Of a stretch of 64,000 nucleotides of DNA, positions 1-11,971 are shown piece by piece. The number at the start of each line of letters is the position of its first letter. Positions within the stretch are counted from its first letter, which is position 1. The notes beneath the pieces are model-generated. The model searched no databases. It saw only the letters and a list, made by a program, of their open reading frames with translations, and was not told the origin of the DNA. This DNA comes from Armillaria gallica (taxonomy: Eukaryota > Basidiomycota > Agaricomycetes > Agaricales > Physalacriaceae), in assembly GCA_037576215.1 (NCBI GenBank), contig JBANDB010000001.1, positions 8,060,001 through 8,124,000 of the forward strand, given 5' to 3'. The translations under genes were made by a program, and so were the position numbers.

Positions 1-294
1 ATATGGGTAATGAAGAATACCCCTAGGTTGTTAGATCAGTGCTGGAGCAGGCTTGCCACCTTGGTGGGCGAAGAGCTCGAGGAGGGCGACAATATTGTGG
101 GGCAGTCTTCAGTCTCAGGAGCAAGGTTGATAGGACCCAGGTTTGGACGAGGAGCAAGGACGACGTGGAGAGGCTCAATAGCATTTGGAAGAAGCTCGTC
201 AAGCTTGTCGACGGCTCGGAGCCAGGGGATTGGACTGGAATTTCAGTATAATGCGGATGACGGGCCTCAGCCGAACAAGTTTGTGTCGATATAG
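1..294 (+). CDS. eIF4E-family cap-binding protein, C-terminal part (5' end off window, two frameshifts)
   Basis: eIF4E binds the mRNA 5' cap and recruits it for translation. The visible part carries the C-terminal half of the fold: LLDQCW, the VGEELEEGD helix, GAVFSLRSK, the QVWTRS strand (the usual 'ALWT' region) and a final EFQYN...NKFVSI ending in TAG. Two reading-frame breaks are needed: one G too few in the G4 run at 99-102 and one G too many in the G4 run at 225-228. They cancel, and both lie in G homopolymers, so a sequencing error is at least as likely as a real lesion. Family membership is confident; intactness is not. Confidence 0.75.
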   Translation: MWVMKNTPRLLDQCWSRLATLVGEELEEGDNIVGQSSVSGARLIGPRFGRGARTTWRGSIAFGRSSSSLSTARSQGIGLEFQYNADDGPQPNKFVSI

Positions 295-799
295 ATGATG
301 CCTCAGACGGGTTATCGCAAGTCTGAATCACAACAGTCGCCTGTTCTGAGTGCAGATGTTTTTGGAGTGGTTGTTGTTGGGAAGAGTAGCGGCGTCGCAG
401 GCCTCGAGTGGTCGTTGACGTTGAATGGAGGATCTGAATCGCACGCTGATCCACTCCCTGATTGCGACATTCTTAGGCTCTCGCCTTCACGATCTTCCAG
501 TACTACGTTCGCTGTGCGCCGAGATGTGCTTCCGTTGCGAGTGGGATGAATTACTGCGCCCCTATCTACCAACCTACCGTAGTTACCATAAATTCTTGCT
601 ATGGCAGCATGATTCCGCCAGGGTGGCTGCGTTAGAGATTGATTCTTGCTCGTACATTGCGATTAATGATCATCAGTCCAGCAACTTGTCTATTAAAGAA
701 TCATTTCATTTCAAACTACAAGGAATATTCAGAAATTTTCGAAAGTACTTTCGACAGAACTTCTACGCGCATCTACTTCCGCGTATCTAGCGCGTGCCT
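295..799. other. no gene recognised
   Basis: This stretch lies between the convergent 3' ends of the eIF4E-like gene and the minus-strand nucleotidyltransferase. The reading frames present resemble no family I know and probably represent the two 3' untranslated regions plus spacer. Confidence 0.5.
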
Positions 800-1513
800 C
801 TATTTTACCCTGCTCCAATGATTCGCAGTGTGGGGATAGAGTTTGACGAACTCCCTTCTGCGGTGACGCCCGGCTTTCAAGAACGACTCTGGTATCCAAC
901 TTCCCAGCTCCCCAAGATTGCCCGCCGTCACGAAGATGTTGAGAAGTTCTGTGATATCTCTGACATCCGTCGGCTGCTTTGCATTCATGTAGTACTTTGT
1001 GGACTCTCCGTGGTCCATCCACGCTTGGAGCTTGAGAAGTAGGAGGGGAATGAAGGGCATGAGGGGAAGTGTCTGGTAGTCAGACGGATGTCGACGGTGG
1101 ACGATGCTCTCAGGTGGGACTCGTGGGATGTTCATTATGCCTGGAAAGAGGAGATCGACTTTGCAGCTGCGCCTGTATCCCGGGAGGCGGTACCAGAGGA
1201 CTTTGTACGTCGCATAGGGATCTTTGGATGCGATGAGGTAGAAGCTGGTGTTTGTGGCTACGACGCGGCGCTTGAGCTCTTCTTGGGTGAAACTGCATCC
1301 CAAGACGAGCATGTCGATGTCCTGATATTGCTATCTGATTGATGTATCCGATAAGAAGAAGCGACGTACATTGGGGGATCGGCTCATGCCATAGCAGGAG
1401 CATGCTACACTCCCGACTAGGCAGCATTTGAAACTGAGAGTTGAGAGGGTTCTGACGGTCTCGCGAGTGGTTTGGAGGACTTCGGAGAGGGTGAGGATTT
1501 TGCGACGAGACAT
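800..1513 (-). CDS. nucleotidyltransferase-fold protein, two exons, 221 aa
   Basis: Exon 1 runs 1513-1370 (48 codons, phase 0); a 48-bp intron at 1369-1322 starts GTACGT and ends CAG; exon 2 runs 1321-800. Splicing joins a glycine-rich loop, LVGSVACSCYGMSRSPN, to DIDMLVL. Together these give the G-S...D-x-D signature of the nucleotidyltransferase superfamily, with the two metal-binding aspartates at about residues 49 and 51. The rest, with CKVDLLFPG (a likely third acidic residue) and a helical tail LPLMPFIPLLLLKLQAW, matches a family common in basidiomycetes and usually annotated as hypothetical. The substrate is unknown. The start at 1513 is the only ATG that opens this frame before the loop. 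Confidence 0.75.
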
Positions 1514-2565
1514 GGATGGTGGTAGTGATGATCAAGATTCTTGTTAGGCTTCGACAGAGATGGAAGGTTCAGGATTCAGACACTATCACGTGTTGATGTC
1601 GGTTTTCGGGACTTGCATTGATTGTATACGTAGGCGCCCTGGTTGATCATCAGTTTTTTGTGTGGGCTTAAGAACTCGACTACGATAGCTACCGTTTTGT
1701 CGTTCTACATGATGAAGATCGGCTCGCAGCTGAACGTACTCTGAAATATGTATGTGTTACCTTCCCAAATTTAATGAAGTACTTCGATCTCATTTACCTG
1801 AGAATTTCTTTCTCCTTGCTGAAATCTCTTATTTCGAACAGATACAGATGCTGGAAAGTGACTTAACAGAATCTATCAGAAGAGCGGTTTGGTTCCGTGC
1901 GTCACATTTTGGAACCGATGAGTTGCTTTGACTCTCACCGAAATTCCCACCTTGTCCTCTTCAATTAGTGAACAGGGTCGATCAAAGGTCGATCGTGTTA
2001 TGATAGCCCATAGACAAGCCTGATTAATAGAAGCTGTCAAAATTTGTACGGGATTGCGCGCGCCATGTATGTTAGATCCTTGGGGATAGAGAATTTGGGT
2101 GAAAGAATCAGAAATTGAAATTGAAATTGACAGCGCGTCGCGTAATGACACGTGATCGAGGACATTGAGTTCCCATGCCCTATAGTTTTTCTTTGCTTCC
2201 TACCGCCACCACCAGTATGGCGGCATCTTCCCCGCAGCACAAACGGACGCGATCCTATTTCCTTCTCTTGTTTTCCTCTCATCTATCGGTAGCCGATCTC
2301 GTGCTGGGGGTGAAACTGGCCGTGAGCGGTTAATGGTAAGCTCTTCCAATGGCATGGATGTACTGCGACCTGAAACGTCCTTTTGCAGCAAGTTCCTTAC
2401 ATATCTCTCGAAGAACGTCTTATGAATCCAGTTTGCTACGTTACCCGATGTTAGCAGCGGCTGACAGCATCTGCGACATGGCGGTGGCGAAATATGCTCG
2501 GCGCACCCAGATCTGTGACCTATGTAAGGATTGGCACTTCTCTTTTGTTTCTCATCACTGACACG
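1514..2565. other. intergenic, divergent promoter region
   Basis: Lies between the start of the minus-strand nucleotidyltransferase and the plus-strand oxidoreductase. The short frames here match nothing recognisable. It presumably holds both promoters, but I see no clear TATA box or repeat. Confidence 0.4.
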
Positions 2566-5217
2566 ATGTTAGGGATATCGTTACTGCTGGCGCTGACAGG
2601 AAATTGGTTGGTCGACAGCAGTGACCAGTTCCGAATCCAAGAATCGCCTTGTGACCTCGGTTATGGTCCACCCAGGCTGCAACCCGGTCAGATCAGTCGT
2701 ATTTTCTGCCGTTATATGCGCTCATGTCATTTATAGATGCCCCGATGCCAACACGTGCTTGGTCTTCACTGAATGCTACGGTTGGCAGTCGTCTTCGAAG
2801 AGCCACACCTTATGCAAGCTCCTGTTTCAGTGGGTCGATGGATGAAGGAGACTGCACAGGGGTGATAACCGAGTACCTTGATCCTGGTATATTTTTCGTA
2901 TCTCTTCCCTGTATCATACTAAGGCAATGGCAGCTAGACGTTCCGACCACTTTGGCGCATACATCAACGTGGATGTCGTCTTCTTTCGCCGAAATTTCGA
3001 GTGCGTTTACCGAATCTACAGACGGAATGGGAAGCATGTCCAGTGACTGCGGAGGAATGCGCTTTGAACTGGTTAAGCCCGGCAGCAAGGAATGGAGACT
3101 GTAGACAAGGCGCGGTTCCGTCTTACTACGTGCGTCATTCTTGTGCCTTTTACGTGCCTGCTGAAACGATGACTAGATTGATGTGGTCGACCATACAGAC
3201 GTTGCAGCTGCTTTCGAGTTCTCGAGGCGCACAGGCGTTCCTGTAGTCGTTAAGAATACCGGGGTATGTCAGCTTGGCGCTATACGGATGTGCCTGGGCT
3301 GACTTTTCCCTCAGCATGATTACATGGGCCGGAGCAGTGGACCGGGCACACTGGGCATCTGGGTATGTTCTCCATTCCAAGTTGGTGTCGATTACAGGCT
3401 TCATTCATGCTCGTAGACACACCACCTGAAATCGGTCCGTCTCTTTCCTCCTCAGGAACGTAAATGCTCATTACCTTGAGTAGATATCTTACAACAAGGC
3501 CTTCATTCCGCAAGGACGTGAGTCAACGGCGGACCCGGTTCCCACTGTGACTTTTGGGGTAGGCTGTTGGTTAACCCTTTCAATATGCATAACTCATCGT
3601 CTACTGTAGAGCGGAGCTCAATTTTACGATCTATTGCGGTTTGCAAACGAGAGTAAACTAACCATACCTGGAGGCTCTGATGCGACAGTCGGTGTCGGAG
3701 GGGGTTATCTGCAGGTTTGTTCGTTACCTGATTTAGCATGGACCAAGCTAATCATCTTTTCTTCTAGGGTGGTGGTCACAGGTCTGACCAGACACTTGAC
3801 GCAATCGAATATCGCTCATGTTGCATCGTTTAGCCCGCTTTCAAACATATTCGGACTAGCAGTCGACCGTGTAGTACGTCTGGTTCTCTTGTTCCCTTCC
3901 TCGTCACTGAAATACATGGGTACAGCTCGAATATGTGGTCGTCGTACCCAACGGTGACCTCCTCATTGCTGACGAGTGTCAGAATCCCGATCTTTTCTTT
4001 GCTCTACGCGGAGGAGGCGGTGGAACCTTCGGTGTCGTCATGCAAGTGACGACACGGGCGCTACCTAGAGCAGAGCTCGTCACGTACGCTACATTTTCGT
4101 TGTCATTCCTTACTCTCACCAACAAAGCCAACAGCGTATCGGCAACATTCAAACCTACGATGTCCATTGAGAGGTTTTTGGAATTCGTTATTCCTTACTC
4201 AGTCGGATGGGCCAGCGACGGTACATCCTTTCTAATCGCACGTCTTCACTCTCTTATCATTCCTTTCCTTAGGTTGGAGTGGATATATATATGTACGCTG
4301 TAGTATATGTCTACTTCTGCTAGCCACTGACATTGCGGTAGACTACTGGGTTATTCCACCTGAGTAAACTCGAGACTACAGAGGACAAAGCACTTACATA
4401 CATGGCACCGCTCAAGACATTCCTTGAAGAAGAGCTGGACATTGAGCTACAAGTGTCGCCGAGTCACTCTTACGGAGAATTCCATGAGAAATATCTCCAC
4501 CTGTCGTTTGTTGGCTTTGTCCGCAATTCTCTTTCTCTTATCACGGTTTTACTGATTGGTTTTAACAGCCAAAATGCATCCCCGTCTTCCCAGCCTCGCG
4601 ACTCATCCCTGCAGAGACCTTTTCCGACTCGCCCAAAAAGTTGCTGAGCACCTTAATGCAGCTCATAAACGCCCTCCCGGCGTCATTCATCTTCGCAAAT
4701 GCTCCGTATGCGTTCCCCGGGGATGGCAAGACGAGCATGACAGATGCATGGAGGAGGAGTATATGGGACGTGAGTATGCTCGTGTTCGTGCTATATTGAT
4801 GCCGCTGACATCTAACATCCAGGTAACTTTTGGACAAGTGTGGGACTACTCGGCGTCCCCTCCGCAACAAGAAAAGGCGTACCGAGATCTGTCGCGAAGT
4901 ATGGATCCGTTGAGGGCAATCACGCCTGGAGGTGGAACATACGGGAATGAGGCTGATGTGTATGAGCCTGATTGGGAACGCGCGTTTTGGGGGGAGAATT
5001 ACGAGGAGCTGGTGAGGGTGAAGAGGAAATAGTTCGTGTCTTCTCTCTTCTTTTTTTGCCCTTCACTAACGATTGGTTAGTGATCCGGAGCATCTATTGG
5101 ATTGTTGGCGGTGTGGTGAGTGCGTTTAATCTTCCTTTGGGGCGAGCGCTGATCTTATGTACTGGTTTAGTGGATTGGAAAGGCCCTAGTGACCCTAGGT
5201 ATCACTGTTACGTCTAG
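2566..5217 (+). CDS. FAD-linked (berberine-bridge-type) oxidoreductase, many exons
   Basis: A secreted-type flavoprotein oxidase family that carries FAD and oxidises sugars, alcohols or secondary metabolites; the substrate here is unknown. Splicing about a dozen short introns gives, in order: [13 protein letters not shown] (near 2755), GAYINTEWEAC (around 2960-3040), [17 protein letters not shown] (FAD-attachment region, 3235-3330), [19 protein letters not shown] then GGGH (PP-loop, 3660-3790), [16 protein letters not shown] (near 4000), [29 protein letters not shown] (4950-5000) and the BBE tail [11 protein letters not shown] plus DPRYHC, ending TAG at 5217. Catalytic motifs are complete and the frame stays open, so it is probably functional. 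The start is uncertain: ATG 2566 begins a hydrophobic, signal-like [12 protein letters not shown], but the first two introns are guesses. Confidence 0.8.
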
Positions 5218-7799
5218 AAATTCGCGCTCTTTGCGGTGGTCCTGGCGTGCGCGCTGAATGTATGATAGTCTAGGAATGATAGATCCTATCCAATCAATAC
5301 AGATTTTTGCTATTTGAATAACTGGCGTCGGCATGATCATGTGTTAACCATTGAAAGCGGAGGTTGCGCTTCCATTTCAGATATATGGTCTGACTTTGAT
5401 AATACTAGCACTCTGTCAAGATCAGAAGATTATCACCACACTTGTAGATCTCGACAGCGGACGACGTATCATTGTCCTGCGATTAAGGGCGAGTTGTCTT
5501 AGTGAGTTACCTTACCTTCTATTCATTGTTCTATGCACTGATCTCTACCAAATGTCTCTCAACAATCCATTTCAGCGAGAGAAGACGTTATTCATGCCTT
5601 AGCGAATATCATACCATCATCGATATTGGCTCGAGAAGATGAACCGCCATACCTAACGTAGAGGCAATTTATCTTAGCTTCATTGAACTGAACTCTTCTA
5701 TTTTTGTTTTGAACAAACCAGCCAGACGAGAGCTCTCGTCTACAGCATGCTATCAAGGATATTCCTTCGATATAATACAAAGCTGTCCCACAAGCAAAGA
5801 TGCATGATCCCTCCTTCCTGTCTTCATCTTATACGCTGATATCTTCCAGGTCATTTCTAAGCCGCACGTTAATGTCGTACGGGATTCAATATTTCAACGA
5901 GATGACTGGTCGTCATCGAATAAGCAAGAGTAAGTGATGATATATTTTTGTCATCGTTCCATGCATGAATCTCTTCAGGTTTCTTTCAGAAGCCTGCAGG
6001 GACTCCAGCGACACACTAGATTGATCAAGCCCTTATGGACGGTATACTTCCGATGGATTGGTAAGTCGAATCGTCCCGAGCGAGAGTACGTGATGTTTCC
6101 CCTCTGCCTTCGTTACATACACAGGCATCTTCTAGCATCTTCCTCATAATGCCTTGATAACATTGATCACTGTCCTAGGGCAAATCGTAAGCGATTTTCC
6201 TTACACCTATTTATTTGAGCATGTATCTTACTACACCAACAGGATGGTATATAAAGCCACCCCGCGGTTGAAGTACTGATTTCTACTTTGCGTTGAGATG
6301 GATGGTATGCCACATCCCTGTATTTCAGCCGTTCATATAGAAAGGACAATGTAAGTGGTTGAAGCGAAAGCGTGGTCATGATGACGTAAGGCGTTTCCAA
6401 AAATAGCGTGTTTCCGGCGTCCGCCATAGTGTCGGCTCCTGCCGATGCGTCATTGTATGCTGCGTCTCTGCACATAACTTATCAAGTACCAAGTACTAAC
6501 CTATCGACTACGACTTGGGATTCGTCGACCCGATATATCATGATCGCATAAAGATGCGTAGTGGTCTAGAGAACGTTCTGATAACATCAGTATAGAATTA
6601 CATCCCATCAATTTTGCCTCGTTGCCTGCTATTGTCGGCTATCGTAGGTGACGACTTTTATATTTACAGACACTCAATTTATTTTGATCTTCAATGTTAT
6701 CGATGTCGTCCGTAACATTAGATTAGGTCTACTGATAGCCATCAAGGAGGTGAGTCGACTATCACCGCGATGTCCAGCTCTCGTCAGAGTCTTCACTAAG
6801 ACATTCCGTCTTGGTACCTCACCTTGTTACGAAAATGCCACAGTTGAATGGATAGGCTCGCGTCGGTGCTTTGTTAGGTCCCCTCACTCATCAGTTTATC
6901 ATATTTCAGGCCTTGTCATGGAATTCAGACGTCGCCCGTGGTACAGACGCTAACCAGATGTTGAAGGAGCTTCTTTGCTCTGCTAAAATCTTACATTCAC
7001 TCGAGACTGTATCATCCGCAATAGGCTCAACTCCCTACATTCGAATCTATCGCAGATATTGTCCTTCCTTTTGTAACTGTATCAGCAGATTATTTCCGAT
7101 GCATGTCTTGGTCCTCTCCAGCTACACTCTTTTGGTTTGAAGTTAGTCGCAGACTATTCTACGTTCATATATCTGCAAAGCGAGGAACATAGTTGTGCAT
7201 GGAAGGGACAATTCTACAAGTACATCGTCGATGAATACTACAAACTGAACTCCAGTGTTCAATTCCCAGAATCACAAGTATCCAATGCCAGGTCTGTATT
7301 CAGGCGGAATTAATTTCGGTTCACCGCTACCCACTCGCTATCGGCAACCTCGGAGCAACGAAATAAGTATCCACCTCACAATCACAGTCATTCAGCCATC
7401 CCTAATGGTCTAACGGCGATATTCATCTTGTGTTCCTAGTATGTCTTTTCTATGTCATCCCTTCCCCAGTAAATAAATATCCACTCTATGTCGACACCAA
7501 GAACCCTATCCCAGGTGCTTTGACGTTAGTGTTGGACATTGAATAGCTTATCCCCCATCGCATCTGGTTGAACAGCTTCTTGGATGCCTGGGGTTCGACT
7601 CCCCAGGGTACGAATGTTGCGAATACAGGACATGCCTGAGGGCCGTTTTAAGCAAAAGCACTGTGCACTACACTATGAAGGGGAAGATTACACAGCTCGT
7701 GTTGGAACAGGGTTTCAGTACAGGGACTCAGTTTGAGGAGGTATATCTGTGAGTATCTCTATCTGAACTACGGACTTGGCGAGGGATTCTGTTCCCCAT
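5218..7799. other. no identifiable gene; possible fragmented exons
   Basis: There is no recognisable family. A few segments look exon-like, for example 5850-5930 (bounded by CCAG and GTAAGT) and an LIAIKE|GTGAG segment near 6750. I could not join them into an open frame, so either an intron-rich unknown gene or a decayed one may lie here. Confidence 0.3.
7561..7610 (+). repeat. tRNA-like island with A- and B-box-like motifs
   Basis: A T-arm-like hairpin, CTGGGGTTCGACTCCCCAG, contains a B-box match (GGTTCGACTCC). A-box-like CTGGTTGAACAGC lies about 25 bp upstream. There is no full cloverleaf, so this is a tRNA-derived repeat rather than a tRNA gene. It is one of about 13 in the window. Confidence 0.5.
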
Positions 7800-7807
7800 A
7801 TCAGTAA

Positions 7808-8338
7808 TAGGGCTGCGCGCCGTCACCGTATTGTACGGTGATACGGCTTCCGTGTACGGTATACATACCAACGCCGTGAGCACTCTAGATGATACCGTAC
7901 ATTACGGCCATCGACGGCCATATTTGCATGGCAGTGCTACCAGGCATGAATGTACATTTTTGAGGCCGGTATGCAGCCTGTAAGTAGGTTTGAAACCACT
8001 CACTATCATACCAATTCAGATGTCTACCTGTACAATGCATTTACAGGTTGAATTGAAGCCCATAGGGTAGTATGACGCCATGATGTAGGCCCCTAAGCCT
8101 TTTCATTGACGAAGAAAACCGTTGATTCCTGGTCATGATGTATTCAGGGTGTGTTAAACTGCACGGTATGCCATTAATGACACATCGAGGACCATGTTCA
8201 CACTATTTATAGAAACATACCCAGTCACAGCTAGTACGGCCATATATACGGCTTTGACGGTCGTAATTGTACGGACCGAAGCCGTCCGCGAAGTTGACTA
8301 TACAGTATACGGTCGGTTACGGACGGTGCGCAGCCCTA
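7808..8338. mobile_element. hAT-type MITE 1 (531 bp)
   Basis: The ends are inverted: TAGGGCTGCGCGCCGTC on the left and, read inward from the right, TAGGGCTGCGCACCGTC. A perfect 8-bp target duplication ATCAGTAA flanks it (7800-7807 and 8339-8346). The 8-bp duplication and TAGGG ends are typical of hAT elements. The inside has no coding capacity but is full of TACGG/CCGTA repeats near both ends, likely transposase-binding sites. Confidence 0.85.
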
Positions 8339-8360
8339 ATCAGTAAATCCATCGATTTTG

Positions 8361-8401
8361 TTACAACAAAAAACGTCTTAGACATTCATGCTGTTGCAAT
8401 G
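8361..8401 (+). repeat. left terminal inverted repeat of giant KDZ element
   Basis: It starts TTACAACAAAAAACGTCTTA and ends CTGTTGCAATG. It matches the inverse of 37528-37568 at 37 of 41 positions. Two adjacent mismatches (CA here, TG there) are explained by one ancestral CG decaying differently in each copy. Confidence 0.7.
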
Positions 8402-9066
8402 TCTGACAAAAATGTAATTTTTCTTTAGTTATTGAATAACAAATATCAATGTCTCTACATATATAATTTGTCTTTGAATGTGTCCGTGAACATATTATGG
8501 GGAGCCGCAACACCTGTAAGACAAGATTTGTTTGCCTGTGTTTACCAGAACCTTTTTAGAGGGAGAAAGTGAAGCTGCAGGATTGTAGCACGACACTTCG
8601 TCTTTTGGTCTAGTTTAGTAGCCAGATACTCTTGTCTGATCCATATCTTGGTTCTGTATTTGGCAGAAATAGATATTTCTTTCAGCATTATTATGATCAC
8701 TGATGATTTTTTTAGTAAAGTCACAACAAATTGCTAGTTTTCTTAAGCCATCCCCAAGAGATGGTGAAAACATACAATTTGTATCTACAGTGCAAGAGGA
8801 AAGGAGACGACATTAAGTCATAATCATGCACACAAAATTCTGTCATGATCACCTCATGAACTGGTGTGACACTTGCGTGACTCACAGAGATGACTGATGG
8901 ACCGGTGTCCTGATTGAAGTGCTCAATTGCTCAAACGCGCTTGCCCAGCACCAATTATACATGTTGTCTCTCTCAATCATCCTCTGCAGCCTTTCTATCC
9001 AACAGAAAGCAAACATTACCACCTTTCAAAGCCCTACACCAGCACGATCAGTATATTTCTGCCATT
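8402..9066. other. left subterminal region of giant element
   Basis: AT-rich sequence between the terminal repeat and the first decayed gene. No gene is recognised. Confidence 0.4.
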
Positions 9067-11971
9067 ATGGGACAAGAGTACTCCCGGAAGAAGAAAACTT
9101 GCAGTACTGCACAGCAAGAAAACATTCAGAAGGCCTTGGCTGCAAAATTGGCATCGTACAACAAGGAGAACATTGCTCCATATGTGCCTAAAACACCAAT
9201 TGAACTTCAGAACAAAATTCAGCAGCTGCAAGAAGCAAATACTCATCTCAGGAAAAAGTTTCGGATTGAGCATCAATGAGGGCATCGTCATGATAGGAAA
9301 ACAGAGAAGCTTACTGAAGAATTGAGGGAGATGAAAGAGCAATGAATACCAGATCTGGAAAGGGAATTAGTGAAGACGAAGGGTGAAGTGGCATATGCAA
9401 AGATAGAGATAAGAAGACTCCATGAGACAGTGAAAACAAATGAGCAGTGGATGCAAGACCTTCAACAGAGATTTCAGGACTGCATTGGAGACAAGAGGGC
9501 ATTGACTAAGAGATGCAATCATGCAGCAGTTGTTCTTGTGTGGGCAGTGGAATGAACACGAAAACACACACTGAAGAAGTCAAGGACCTTTGCTATCATT
9601 CAGAAAGGAATATACACTGCTCAAGTGTGAGCCATAGCTTGTTTTCTTGTAAGCAATGGATGTAATGAGAAGAAGGTTGGGTGGGTTATTCAATCAGTGG
9701 GTGCAATGATGGGAATTAGGGTAATGCACAACATGAGCCAATGAACGGTACAGTGATGTATTACAGAGGGAGGAATTGCTGCTAAAATGCAGGCAGCAGA
9801 TGAAATGGCAAATGCAGACAGTACGTACCAAGGAGTAGCTTTTTCCGAGTTAAATAACCTATATGTTTTATCAGATTTAACATTCAGTAGTGATGGAACG
9901 ACACACAGACATACCAATTATGAATTATGAACCTTTGCACTCTGAACATCTCAAACGGGTGCACCAAAGCTATGTACACTTGGTGTTGATTCATCTGTAG
10001 ATCATACCAGTGAGACACAGCTAAAAGGTCTTCAGTTACAGCTCGACAAATGTCCCAACTTGTACAATGCCAGCCTGTTAGCTCAGAAGAAACAAACATC
10101 TTTCAGTTGGGATGAATTCATCGCTAAATTGTGCAGTACAAATAGAGATCATGCAGCGGACCAAAAAAAGGATCATGTGCTACTGTGCGCCTGGAAGGAA
10201 GATATGCACAACCAACAGTTGGGGGAGAAGCGCATCACCTGGCTTCCCATTAATGAATTGATTATTCTTTTGATGACTGAGAAGGAAAAAAGGATCAATA
10301 AGCTCAGAGGAGTTATGATATGGGAGAGCCTTATGCTGGTGGACCGACTACACCATGATAAAGGAATCCTCGTTGATCTTTCATGTGAACTAGGTGGTCA
10401 GGAGTACAAAATATTGCCTGAGCCAGAAAAGTGGAAGTTTGACTTGTTCTTGTGTGGCGGGTGCTGCATGCATAAGGATCTCAACACTGTTAAAGGTGGT
10501 GATAAGGCTATGTCCGAGTTTTGAAAAAGCTCCAGTCTTACCCCACCCATTCTCCTTGCAAACAAGGATAACACTGCTGTATTGGTTTCCACTATACCTG
10601 GAAGTGAACTGTCTGCTGCTGAAATCCGTGCTGAAAAGGTTTCTGGCTGTGGCAGTGTAAAAATGATGATGCTGAGAGGGCTGTTATTCCACCATAAGGA
10701 TGACAAAAAAGGCCAGCAGGATACCTTTTCTTGGTTCTTTTCTCAGTGGCTCAGTCATGAAGTCGCTTATCCTGGAACCAGTAGTACATGCTATCAATCC
10801 AATTGTGATGGCGCTGAGTTCATCCTCCTTCACAGAGGTCTACTTATTCAATTCATGGACCATATCTGTCATAAGAAGGACAAGGCAGGGCTCACCAATC
10901 TCAAAAAAAAACTTTCTGGCTGCAATTCAGGATCCTCCGACCATTGCTGAACTTCTGATGCTCCTCATCTATAGCCTGGTTTTCAGTCATGTGTACATGT
11001 GATACATTCATGGACTGGGGGTAGACGATGTAAACTTGCTTAAGCTAGGCCCACTTCATCAGAAAATGGCCAAACACTATTAAAAGATCATTGTGGATCC
11101 TGACCTTATTATCAGACCCAATGTGACATCTGCAACAGGGACATTTGATGGCAAACCATGGCACAACAAAAACACCTTCAAGGCCATGCAAGAGTGGATT
11201 CTGAAACTTCCATACTTATAGGACATCTTTATTGCTTTTATGCAGTGATGTCTGACAACTTGGACTAGATTCACATCAGTTTTCGAAGCAGGGGGGATGA
11301 TTGATGGACTCTCTGCAAAAGAAAGGGATGCTGCATGGATGCTAGCAACCAATGATGTGAACAAAGGTGCCCTTGGAACATTATGAATCACAATGCAGAG
11401 GAAGCCATGTCTAACACTTCACCAGTTCAACATGCACTTTATGTTCAATTGGAATGAAACCCAGGATTGGATGGACAAGGAACTCACTGATGAAGATCAT
11501 GCGTATATTCGTCAAATGGCCCAGGACCTGGATAAAAGCAGACCAGAGCTGAAACGAAAGGCAGAACAAGTTAGTGCCAACAATGTAGCAGCAGATGCAC
11601 AATGAGCAAAGATACAAGAGCAGCAGAAAAAGAAGCAGGAAATGGTAAAGAAACTCCGAAATGTTGTCCTTATACTGGAAGAAGATAAAATCTGAAGGCT
11701 TGGTGTCAAGGCCATCAAGAAGCAGCTAGACATCTACCATCACTATGATTCTGCTGTTCCAATCAAAGCCTGACTGAATGGGACAGGGCCAGATGGTCAA
11801 AGAGAGTGAGTCAATGCACTTTTGGAGGCTATAGAGTGAATGAGGGCACTTGGTCTAACAGATCCAAGGCCACAGTCCTCCAAAAACACCTCAAACAGTT
11901 TCGAGGGTACATTCAATGCTGTGGGGGGTGATTACATCTATATTTCGGAAGATGAAGACAAGGAAGGATAA
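9067..11971 (+). pseudogene. decayed KDZ-element accessory protein (coiled coil plus conserved core), family of unknown function
   Basis: Reading through stops from MGQEYSRKKK (9067) to a TAA at 11969-11971 gives one continuous protein of about 950 residues. A basic N-terminus is followed by a long coiled coil (LQEANTHLRKKFR, VAYAKIEIRRLHETVK, about residues 50-150). Then comes a core with FSSDGTTHRHTNYE (after an intron near 9818-9875), DHAADQKK, GGCCMHKDLNTVKGG, HHKDDKKGQQDTFSWFF and a second acidic/coiled tail ISEDEDKEG. This matches a large, unnamed protein family abundant in Agaricomycete repeat regions. At least ten in-frame stops interrupt it, nearly all TGA at sites where CGA fits. 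It is dead, and no function is claimed. Confidence 0.65.

Noticed and set aside
23..454. A 143-codon minus-strand frame overlapping the eIF4E gene.
   Set aside because: It lies antisense to the conserved eIF4E sequence and has low-complexity Ser/Thr composition.
5351..5602. A hydrophobic frame that could be a membrane protein.
   Set aside because: It is too short, cannot be joined to other exons in frame, and matches no family I know.
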